A DNA stretch of 64,000 bases from Bradyrhizobium sp. SZCCT0148 (GTDB taxonomy: Bacteria; Pseudomonadota; Alphaproteobacteria; Rhizobiales; Xanthobacteraceae), in the NCBI RefSeq assembly GCF_018129985.1, contig NZ_JAFCKT010000005.1, positions 405,675 to 469,674 on the forward strand, read 5' to 3'. The notes under the pieces are model-generated. The model worked only from the letters and a program-made list of their open reading frames with translations, was not told the DNA's origin and ran no database searches. Each line of letters begins with the position of its first letter. Position 1 is the first letter of the stretch. Position numbers and translations under genes: made by a program. This document shows, one piece after another, positions 42,332 through 49,264 of the stretch.

Positions 42332-43984
42332 GTGAATAGACCTGCCCGGGTCGTTGCCCAATCGAAATCGTCCAACTCGCCGCAAGGCATGGCGCTGCTG
42401 CGCGATCCCCTGCTCAACAAGGGCACCGCCTTCACGGAGGCCGAGCGCGAGGCCTTGGGCCTGCGCGGCCTGTTGCCGCCTTGCGTGCTGACGATGGAGA
42501 CGCAGGTTCAGCGCGTCCTCACCAATCTGCGCACGTTGCCCACGGACCTGGAGAAATATGTTGCGCTGAACGCGCTGCATGACCGCAACGAGGCGCTGTT
42601 CTTCCGCGTCGTCGTCGACAATATCGACGAGATCCAGCCGATCATCTACACCCCGACCGTCGGGCTCGCCTGCCAGAAATACGGCCTGATCTTCCAGCGG
42701 CCGCGCGGCATGTTCATCTCCTCGCGCGATCGCGGGCAGATCGCCGACCTTCTGAAGAACTGGCCCTATCAGGCCAAGCTGATCGTCGTCACCGACGGCG
42801 AACGCATCTTGGGACTTGGCGATCTCGGCGCCAACGGCATGGGAATTCCCGTCGGCAAGCTGTCGCTCTATTCGGCCTGCGCCGGCGTGCATCCGGAAGC
42901 TTGCCTGCCGATCCTGCTCGACGTCGGCACCAATAACGAAGAGCTGTTGAACGATCCCTATTATCTCGGCCTGCGCGAGCGGCGTCTGACGGGCGAAGCC
43001 TACGACAGCTTCGTCGACGAATTCATGCAAGCCGCGCGAAAGACCTTTCCGGGCGTGCTGATCCAGTTCGAGGATTTCGCCAATCATTCGGCGTTCAAGC
43101 TGCTGCACAAATATCGCGACGAAGCCTGCGTCTTCAACGACGACATCCAGGGCACCGCGGCGGTGGCGCTGGCCGGGATGTTCTCGGCGCTACGTGTCAA
43201 TGGCGGCAAGCTGAAGGATCAGAAGATCCTGTTCCTGGGAGCAGGCGAGGCGGCCACGGGCATCGCCGATCTCGTGGTGTCCGCCATGATGGCGGAGGGC
43301 GCGAGCGAGGCGGACGCGCTGCGTCGCAACTGGCTGGTGGATTCCCGCGGCCTCGTCGTCAGCGACCGCCAAGGCCTCCATGGTCACAAGCTCCGCTACG
43401 CGCATGCCGACCAGGCGCCGATCGCCGACTTCCTCACCGCGATCAAGACGCTCAAGCCGACCGCTATCATCGGCGTTGCCGCGGTTGGTGGCGCCTTCAC
43501 GCCCGAGGTGCTCAAGGCGATGGCCGAGCTCAACGAGCAGCCGATCGTGTTCGCGCTCTCCAACCCGACCTCGAAGGCCGAATGCTCGGCGGAGGATGCC
43601 TATCGCTACACCGAAGGGCGCGCGCTGTTCGCCTGCGGCAGCCCGTACGATCCCGTGAAGCTGAACGGCCGCAGCTTCGTGCCGCGGCAGGGCAACAACT
43701 CCTACATCTTCCCCGGCGTCGGCCTCGGCGTCATCGCCAGCGGTTCGAAGCTGGTGACCGACGAGATGTTCATGGCGGCAGCCCACACGCTTGCCGATTG
43801 CGTCGGCCAAGAGGATCTTGCGCAGGGCAGCCTCTATCCGGCCCTGCCGCGCATCCGCGAAGTCTCGGTCCGCATCGCCGCAGCCGTTGCCGACGTCGCC
43901 TATCAACGCGGGCTCGCCGACGGAGCCGCGCCCAACGACGTCAAGGCCCTCGTCCAGTCGCAGATGTACGAGCCGCATTACTGA
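42332..43984 (+). CDS. maeA: Malic enzyme, NAD-dependent type
   Basis: 550 residues, the size of the large single-domain malic enzymes (E. coli MaeA is 565) rather than the 750-residue MaeB fusion type. It oxidatively decarboxylates malate to pyruvate. Motifs: catalytic tyrosine in YTPTVGLACQKYG (about residue 105), the VVTDGERILGLGDLGANGMGIPVGK region (shortened), metal ligands in FEDFANHSAFKLL and the FNDDIQGTAAVALAG segment, and NAD binding in FLGAGEAATGIADL. The GTG at 42332 has GGGGGA upstream. In rhizobia malic enzyme supports growth on C4-dicarboxylates supplied by plants; that role here is inferred. Confidence 0.93.
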   Translation: MNRPARVVAQSKSSNSPQGMALLRDPLLNKGTAFTEAEREALGLRGLLPPCVLTMETQVQRVLTNLRTLPTDLEKYVALNALHDRNEALFFRVVVDNIDEIQPIIYTPTVGLACQKYGLIFQRPRGMFISSRDRGQIADLLKNWPYQAKLIVVTDGERILGLGDLGANGMGIPVGKLSLYSACAGVHPEACLPILLDVGTNNEELLNDPYYLGLRERRLTGEAYDSFVDEFMQAARKTFPGVLIQFEDFANHSAFKLLHKYRDEACVFNDDIQGTAAVALAGMFSALRVNGGKLKDQKILFLGAGEAATGIADLVVSAMMAEGASEADALRRNWLVDSRGLVVSDRQGLHGHKLRYAHADQAPIADFLTAIKTLKPTAIIGVAAVGGAFTPEVLKAMAELNEQPIVFALSNPTSKAECSAEDAYRYTEGRALFACGSPYDPVKLNGRSFVPRQGNNSYIFPGVGLGVIASGSKLVTDEMFMAAAHTLADCVGQEDLAQGSLYPALPRIREVSVRIAAAVADVAYQRGLADGAAPNDVKALVQSQMYEPHY

Positions 43985-44235
43985 GGACGCCAGACCCGTC
44001 GGGCGATCGGCGCAGGAACGCCAGTGCCATCAGGCGCTCCCCGGATTTCCGGCGGGCGCCTGATTTCGCTGCGGAGCGCGCCGGCACCAGCCTGGTTGTC
44101 CCGATTCAGGACGCATCACTGTGATGGAATCGCCACAGCCGACGCGAAATGGCGGCGGCCTCAGGCCCGCTTTTGTTCCGACAAGGTTCTGCCCCGATTG
44201 CGCATCGAAACTCCGCATCGTTCGGAGGGCGCATC

Positions 44236-44754
44236 ATGTCTTGCATTGCACGTGCCGAAACTGCCCGGATTTCATTCGCGACCTCGAGCCGGCTGATGCT
44301 GGTCATCGTCGGTGCCGCTTCGCTCGCTGCCTGCGCACAATCGCCGGTCAGTCGCCAGAAGGCCGATCTCGCGGCGACCGGCCGGCACGCTGCGGTGGAA
44401 CGGCCGCACAAAGTGGCGGCGCTGCATCCGCGGCCGATCAGCCGGGCGCGCATTCCCGATGGCGATGCAAAGCAGGCAGCCTCGCACGGCATCGCCAGCT
44501 TCTATTCGGATACGGAGACCGCGAGCGGCGAGAAGTTCGACAAGAACGAACTGACTGCGGCCCATCCGACGCTGCCGTTCGGCACAAAGCTGCGCGTCAC
44601 CGACGTGTCCTCCGGCCGCTTTGTGACCGTCAGGGTCAACGACCGCGGTCCCTATGTTCGCGGCCGCGTCGTCGACATCTCGCCGTCTGCAGCCGAGGCC
44701 CTCGGGATGGTCGACAGGGGCATCACCAATGTCCGGCTCGACGTCGTGCAGTGA
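44236..44754 (+). CDS. rlpA: RlpA-like septal-ring-type lipoprotein
   Basis: 172 residues. The N-terminus has a lipobox SLAAC (cysteine near residue 34), so the protein is lipid-anchored. The RlpA double-psi beta-barrel covers residues about 85-172: HGIASFYSDTETASGEKFD, LTAAHPTLPFGTKLRV and VRVNDRGPYVRGRVVDIS with the catalytic Asp. RlpA proteins cleave naked glycan strands of peptidoglycan at the septum. This protein lacks the C-terminal SPOR domain, so it is a short form. The ribosome-binding site GGAGGGCGCATC is good. Confidence 0.9.
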   Translation: MSCIARAETARISFATSSRLMLVIVGAASLAACAQSPVSRQKADLAATGRHAAVERPHKVAALHPRPISRARIPDGDAKQAASHGIASFYSDTETASGEKFDKNELTAAHPTLPFGTKLRVTDVSSGRFVTVRVNDRGPYVRGRVVDISPSAAEALGMVDRGITNVRLDVVQ

Positions 44755-44874
44755 GGCAAGCTCGGTCACGCTCGAGCCGCTGTACTTAACCGGCTGTTAG
44801 CCGCTCTGTCGCACCATGGGGGTCCAACACGTCGGGGCTCCGGGTTCGGGGTCTGTCTTCTGGGGAGGCGGCCC

Positions 44875-45030
44875 TTGAACACGATCCAGTATCTCGAAGA
44901 TCAGGCTGCGCGCGCCGAGCGGCTCGCCAAACGGATCACGGATGCGCTGACGATCGAAAGGCTGCTGAGCTTCGCGGGCGAGCGGCGCCGCGAGATCGAG
45001 GTCATCGCCGGCAAGCACCGCCGCGCCTGA
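44875..45030 (+). CDS. Small helical protein, 51 residues, TTG start
   Basis: TTG at 44875 is preceded by GGGGAGG at 7 bases distance. The product starts (M)NTIQYLEDQAARAERLAKR and ends EVIAGKHRRA, with heptad-like Leu/Ala and charged residues that suggest a single amphipathic helix or short coiled coil. It may bind nucleic acid or a partner protein through the basic end. I do not recognise a family but the phase, the ribosome-binding site and the even amino-acid use argue for a true gene. Confidence 0.7.
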   Translation: MNTIQYLEDQAARAERLAKRITDALTIERLLSFAGERRREIEVIAGKHRRA

Positions 45031-45130
45031 CCCCCGCGTTCATGCGCTGAGCGCATTCGCCCTCGCGGTGAGGCGCGGAACTTCTTCCCTCTGCCTGCGT
45101 CATGTTGTCATTGCAGAAGAGGAGGAATCC

Positions 45131-45217
45131 ATGGGCTTTGGAAGAGGTGCTTTGCTTTGGTTGCTTGGCGTGCCGCTGCCGATCGTTCTGCTGCTGGCAT
45201 TGTTCTGGCACCACTAG
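45131..45217 (+). CDS. Very small single-helix membrane protein, 28 residues
   Basis: The frame encodes MGFGRGALLWLLGVPLPI followed by a Leu-rich stretch ending FWHH. One hydrophobic helix fills almost the whole peptide, with basic N-terminal and His-His C-terminal ends. GGAGGAATCC precedes the ATG and a strong terminator follows 17 bp after the stop, so this is a compact transcription unit. Similar short hydrophobic proteins (GRGALLWLLG, PLPI) occur widely in proteobacteria; their role is unknown. Confidence 0.72.
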   Translation: MGFGRGALLWLLGVPLPIVLLLALFWHH

Positions 45218-45234
45218 GCTGACCAGATCACACG

Positions 45235-45261
45235 AAAGCGCCGCGGAAGCGGCGCTTTTTT
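45235..45261 (+). terminator. Strong Rho-independent terminator after the 28-residue gene
   Basis: AAGCGCCGC / GCGGCGCTT pair perfectly over 9 bp with a GGAA tetraloop, followed by six T residues in total (45256-45261). It ends the small-gene unit and faces the convergent hypothetical gene at 45288. Confidence 0.93.
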
Positions 45262-45287
45262 GGTCTGCGCGAATTGGCGAATTCACT

Positions 45288-45593
45288 TCAGCTGTGGCTC
45301 TCGACGAAGTCGCTGAGATAGTCGGGCAGCCTCACGCCGTCGATATCGCAGCGCGCCCTGATCTCATCGGCAACGTCGGTCGAGATGTCCTTCATCCAAT
45401 GTTCGAGCGTGTTGAAGGAAATCACCTTGATGGGGTCGTTGAAGCAGCCGGCGACGAGCTCGCCGATCGTGGATTCGAGATCGCTGCGTTCGATGCGGAT
45501 CTCCGTCGCCTGGTTGAGGCGATCTATCACCACGAACATGGTCTTGTCTGCGCCATAGGGCACGACGGGAGGTGGCACGCCAGCTTCGAGCAT
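45288..45593 (-). CDS. Hypothetical protein, about 101 residues
   Basis: The product has a beta-rich middle (KTMFVVIDRLNQATEIRIE) then a helical half (LESTIGELVAGCFNDPIKVISF, HWMKDISTDVADEIRARC). No signal peptide or transmembrane segment is present. I see no known domain. The ATG at 45593 is chosen; a GTG nine bases upstream is also possible. It ends 26 bp from the terminator that closes the convergent small-protein gene, and the next gene upstream on the same strand (45680-45952) lies 86 bp away and has a partly similar helical plan. Confidence 0.62.
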   Translation of the reverse strand: MLEAGVPPPVVPYGADKTMFVVIDRLNQATEIRIERSDLESTIGELVAGCFNDPIKVISFNTLEHWMKDISTDVADEIRARCDIDGVRLPDYLSDFVESHS

Positions 45594-45679
45594 AAGAGGC
45601 ACTCACGCAATGGCTTCCGATTTCCAACAACGGGAACAACCGGCAGAAAGTTCCTGACCTCGCGCGGGTGAAAACGCCG

Positions 45680-45952
45680 TCAGAGAAATTCTCTCCAGCG
45701 CGCGAGCTCGATGACGTGTTCTGGCGAGAGGATGCCGGTTACGAGCGGCGGCTGCGCCGCTGTCCGGATCTCATAGAGGTGCCTGGTCGTCGCCGGCTTG
45801 GCCATGAACGCCGAGATGCATTCGTCGAGGGTGCCTTCGACGACCTGGTAGGGCTCCCGGTCAGGCTGACGCTGATTGGCCAGTGATGGCCATTTGTTCA
45901 GAACTGCAAACGCACCGAAGTCGACTTTTGACTCCGCAACCATGTCCCCCAT
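45680..45952 (-). CDS. Hypothetical protein, 90 residues
   Basis: Starts MGDMVAESKVDFGAFAVLNKW and has a central segment EGTLDECISAFMAKP, then TRHLYEIRTAAQPPLV and a C-terminal helix LSPEHVIELARWREFL. Soluble, with no signal peptide. The pattern (acidic helix, strand, C-terminal helix) is loosely like that of the neighbour at 45288-45593, so they may be distant paralogues. A GAGGCGG motif is just upstream. Function not recognised. Confidence 0.62.
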   Translation of the reverse strand: MGDMVAESKVDFGAFAVLNKWPSLANQRQPDREPYQVVEGTLDECISAFMAKPATTRHLYEIRTAAQPPLVTGILSPEHVIELARWREFL

Positions 45953-45967
45953 CGCACCGCCTCACGC

Positions 45968-46004
45968 AAAAAAGCCCCAGCACGCCGATTCCGCGCGCCG
46001 GGGC
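45968..46004 (-). terminator. Minus-strand hairpin with T run
   Basis: GCCCC (45974-45978) pairs with GGGGC (46000-46004), with extra G-C pairs inside, and the minus strand then reads six T residues (A tract 45968-45973). It lies upstream of the 45680-45952 gene and downstream of the fusion gene, so it stops read-through leftward. Confidence 0.75.
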
Positions 46005-46045
46005 CTACACCTGTCGCTGCATCTCACTGCCTCACCCCAAAACGC

Positions 46046-46073
46046 GGCAGCCGGGAAAAAGTTCCCGGCTGCC
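46046..46073 (-). terminator. Hairpin directly after the monooxygenase-hydrolase gene
   Basis: GGCAGCCGGGAA / TTCCCGGCTGCC pair perfectly over 12 bp with an AAAG loop, starting 10 bp after the stop codon (minus strand). A short T tract follows (GCGTTTTGG), and a second hairpin at 45968-46004 backs it up. Confidence 0.85.
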
Positions 46074-46082
46074 TGTCGCAAT

Positions 46083-48749
46083 TCAGCTCGCCGCGGCCGC
46101 GATCTTGAAGCCCGGACCAGGCTCGTCGCGACTGACCTCGGGCAGCCCGGCGAAGCGTCGCAAGGCTTTCGCCATCTGCACCCGCCCGGACACACCCGTG
46201 ATCACCACATCGACCATGGTGAAGGACGAGTGGAAATGGCCGCGTGCTTTCAACTGCTCGACCGGGACGCCCGCGGCCGACATCGCCTCGGCATAGGCGA
46301 TGCCCTCGTCGCGCAGCGGATCGAACTCGCAGGTGACGACGAAAGCCGGCGGCAGGCCCGCGACCTTGCCGCGCAGCGGCGAGACGCGCGGATCGGCGCG
46401 ATCGGACGGCGAGCAGTAGAGGTCCCAGAACCAGTACATCAGCGAGCGCGTCAGGAAATAGCCGGTCGCATTGTCGTTGTAGGAGGGGCGATCGAAGTCG
46501 CAGTCGGTGACCGGGCACACCAGGAGCTGGCCGGCGATGTCCGGCCCGCCACGGTCGCGCGCGAGCTGGCAGGTGACGGCAGCGATGTTGCCGCCGGCGC
46601 TCCAGCCCGCAACCAGCACGGGACCCGGTTTGCCGCCGAGCTCGGCGGCGTGCTCGGCGATCCAGCGCGTCGCCGCGTAGCCGTCCTCGGCTGCGGCCGG
46701 GAAGCGATGCTCCGGCGCATGGCGATAGCCGACGCTGACGAACATCATGCCGGTCCGGCGGACCATGTCGCGGCAGAACGGCTCGTCCGACTGCTCGTCG
46801 CCAAGCACCCAGCCGCCGCCGTGGAAATAGACCACGACCGGATGCGGCCCTGATGATGCGGGCTTGTAGACCCGATAGGGTAGCGGACCGTCGGGGCCGG
46901 GCAGCGTGCCGTCCACGATCTCGCCAATGGGGCGTCCAGCGGGACGGCTCTTGTTGAACTCATTCACGAAGGCGCAGGCGCCTTGCGCGCCCATCGACTC
47001 GATCGGGGGCAGGTTGAGCGTCGCCAGCAGATTGAGCACCAGCCGCACGTCGGGCTGCAGCCGTACCACCTCGCCGTCGTTGCATTGCGTGGCGCCACCG
47101 GGGCCGGTGAGCTTGAAACCGAGCATGCCGCGGTTGACCACCTCGTCGCAGATGCTGCGATAGGGGCCGACGCCGCCGGTATAGGGCATCAGGCCCTGCA
47201 CCTTGCCGGGGACGTTGGCGCCCGTGTACCAGGTGTTGGCGAGCCGATGCAGCGTCACCATCGAGCAGTCGGCCATGTGCCTGTTCCAGCCGGCCTGCGC
47301 CGTCTCCGTCGGCTCGATCGTGGTGAAGCCGGCGTCGCGCAATGCCGCAAGACGATCCACGACCCAGTCGACATGCTGCTCGATCGACACCGCCATGTTC
47401 GACAGCACCGACGGGCTGCCCGGCCCGGTGATCATGAAGAAGTTCGGGAAGCCCTCGACCGTGAGCCCGAGATAACTTTGCGGTCCCTGTGCCCAGACGT
47501 CGGTGAGCGACCTGCCGCCGCGCCCCGTGATCGGATGCACGGCGCGGATCGCGCCGGTCATGGCGTCGAAGCCGGTCGCGAACACGATGACGTCGAGGTC
47601 GAAGCTGCGGCTGCTCGTGGAGATTCCGCCGGCCGTGATCGCCTTGATCGGCTCCTTGCGCAGATTGACCAGCGTGACGTTCGGCCGGTTGTAGGTGGCG
47701 TAGTAGTTGGTATCGAGGCAGGGACGCTTGGCGCCGAAGGGATGGTCGTCCGGCATCAGCGCGGCCGCCGTCTCGGGATCCTTCACCGCCGAACGGATCT
47801 TCTCGCGGATCAGGTCCTGGACGATCCTGTTGCCGTCGACGTCGACGGCCTGGTCGGCCCAGAGCTGGGTGAGCATGTGGACGAGGTCGCCGGCGGCCCA
47901 GGCGCGTTCAAACCGCTCGCGACGTTCGGCGTCGCTCAATTGCCAGCTCACGACCGTCTGCTGCGGATAGGGCACGCCGGCCATCGACTGGCGCGCTTGT
48001 TCGCGATAGGCGGCACGGTCGGACTGCAGCAGGCTCATGCGGTCGGACGGGGCCGGGCCGTTATGCGCGGGCAGTGCGAAGTTCGGCGTGCGCTGGAACA
48101 CGGTCAGGTGCGCGGCCTGCTCGGCGATCAGCGGGATCGACTGGACGGCCGACGAGCCCGTGCCGATCACGGCGACGCGCTTGCCCGCGAGATCGACGCC
48201 GTCGTGCGGCCAGCGTCCGGTGAAATAGACCTCGCCCTTGAAATCCTTGACGCCGTCGATCTCCGGCGGCTTCGGCGCCGAGAGGCAGCCGGTGGCCATG
48301 ATGTAATGGCGGCAGGACACCGGAGCGCCGTTATCGGTGGTCAAGTGCCAGCGCTCGGTCTTCTCGTCCCATTTGGCTTCGGTGACCTTGGTCCGGAAGC
48401 GGATGTCCTTCCTGAGATCGTAGCGGTCGGCGACGAAGCCGAGATAGCGCAGGATTTCGGGCTGGGTCGCGTATTTTTCCGACCAGGTCCAGGCTGTCTC
48501 CAGCTCCGGATCGAAGGTGTAGCTGTAGTCGATGGTCTGGATGTCGCAGCGCGCGCCAGGATAGCGGTTCCAGTACCAGGTGCCGCCGACGTCGCCGGCT
48601 TCTTCGAGAGCGACCGCGTTGAAGCCGGCTTTGCGCAGGCGATGCAGGAGATAGAGGCCGGCAAATCCGGCGCCGACCACGGCGACATCGACCTGTTGAG
48701 CGGTTCCGCGCTCGCTGGAGGCACGTGTGGCAACCATCGCGTCAGGCAT
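46083..48749 (-). CDS. Baeyer-Villiger-type flavin monooxygenase fused to an alpha/beta hydrolase
   Basis: 888 residues. Residues about 20-545 are a Baeyer-Villiger-like monooxygenase: FAD motif VAVVGAGFAGLYLLHRL, WYWNRYPGARCD, NADPH motif VAVIGTGSSAVQ, and KRPCLDTNYYATYNRPNV with the catalytic arginine. The fingerprint FxGxxxHxxxW is present at 170-180 but has Phe176 where His is expected. Residues about 600-875 form a hormone-sensitive-lipase-type hydrolase: HGGGW (His643) for the oxyanion hole, GWSAGG with Ser717 as nucleophile, CEFDPLRDEG with Asp, and GHFHSSF with His. Both halves look active. An enzyme that inserts oxygen into a ketone and then hydrolyses the ester is the obvious inference. 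The gene is monocistronic and has two terminators. Confidence 0.9.
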   Translation of the reverse strand: MPDAMVATRASSERGTAQQVDVAVVGAGFAGLYLLHRLRKAGFNAVALEEAGDVGGTWYWNRYPGARCDIQTIDYSYTFDPELETAWTWSEKYATQPEILRYLGFVADRYDLRKDIRFRTKVTEAKWDEKTERWHLTTDNGAPVSCRHYIMATGCLSAPKPPEIDGVKDFKGEVYFTGRWPHDGVDLAGKRVAVIGTGSSAVQSIPLIAEQAAHLTVFQRTPNFALPAHNGPAPSDRMSLLQSDRAAYREQARQSMAGVPYPQQTVVSWQLSDAERRERFERAWAAGDLVHMLTQLWADQAVDVDGNRIVQDLIREKIRSAVKDPETAAALMPDDHPFGAKRPCLDTNYYATYNRPNVTLVNLRKEPIKAITAGGISTSSRSFDLDVIVFATGFDAMTGAIRAVHPITGRGGRSLTDVWAQGPQSYLGLTVEGFPNFFMITGPGSPSVLSNMAVSIEQHVDWVVDRLAALRDAGFTTIEPTETAQAGWNRHMADCSMVTLHRLANTWYTGANVPGKVQGLMPYTGGVGPYRSICDEVVNRGMLGFKLTGPGGATQCNDGEVVRLQPDVRLVLNLLATLNLPPIESMGAQGACAFVNEFNKSRPAGRPIGEIVDGTLPGPDGPLPYRVYKPASSGPHPVVVYFHGGGWVLGDEQSDEPFCRDMVRRTGMMFVSVGYRHAPEHRFPAAAEDGYAATRWIAEHAAELGGKPGPVLVAGWSAGGNIAAVTCQLARDRGGPDIAGQLLVCPVTDCDFDRPSYNDNATGYFLTRSLMYWFWDLYCSPSDRADPRVSPLRGKVAGLPPAFVVTCEFDPLRDEGIAYAEAMSAAGVPVEQLKARGHFHSSFTMVDVVITGVSGRVQMAKALRRFAGLPEVSRDEPGPGFKIAAAAS

Positions 48750-48976
48750 GGCATCCTCCCGAATGTTTTGTTTGCCGGCAGGCTATCGCTGCAGGTTCAG
48801 CTTGTCATCATAGCAAGTGCAATCTTCGGTGGTCGTTTGCGGCGGCATCAAGGCCAATTGAATGTTGCAGCGCTACACGCACTGCGATGCACAATGGCCG
48901 TGTTGACCCGGGGTAATCATGCCCGGTCCATCTGTGTATGCTTGCGGCTACAAGCCACGCGTAGCGATCGGGCGTC

Positions 48977-49186
48977 ATGTCAGAGTTGAGTGAGCGAACC
49001 AAAGCCAACATGGACGTCGTCCTGGAGGAGACGTGCCGGCAACTGCCGCACGGCGGCGATCACGACAGCCGGAGATTCATCGCCGAGCGCCTGATTGAGG
49101 CTGCACAAGCGGGGCACTCAACGCTCGGCGAACTCGGCATCGTCGCGCGGCATGCGCTGGCGGAGATTATCGCAAAGCGCGGTTAG
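48977..49186 (+). CDS. Small conserved-type hypothetical protein, 69 residues
   Basis: Starts MSELSERTKANMDVVLEETCR and continues RQLPHGGDHDSRRFIAERLIEAA, ending LGELGIVARHALAEIIAKRG. It is soluble and helical with a conserved-looking HGGDHDSRRF turn. Many rhizobia have short proteins of this type (an impression from memory). It is divergent from the monooxygenase gene, 227 bp away, and is 78 bp before the carboxylesterase gene. Function unknown. Confidence 0.65.
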   Translation: MSELSERTKANMDVVLEETCRQLPHGGDHDSRRFIAERLIEAAQAGHSTLGELGIVARHALAEIIAKRG

Positions 49187-49264
49187 TGTGAGCCGAGGCT
49201 TGCCCCTCGGCGCGCTGCGGACTTAACCTCACGGGACCTTTCCGCGCATCGAGATGCTCCGAAG

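Noticed and set aside
46018..46518. Frames opposite or within the C-terminus of the fusion gene
   Set aside because: They are shadows of the alpha/beta hydrolase part, which keeps its catalytic residues.
46983..48989. Long plus-strand frame opposite the monooxygenase-hydrolase fusion
   Set aside because: Composition typical of antisense high-GC frames, whereas the minus strand encodes two complete enzyme domains.
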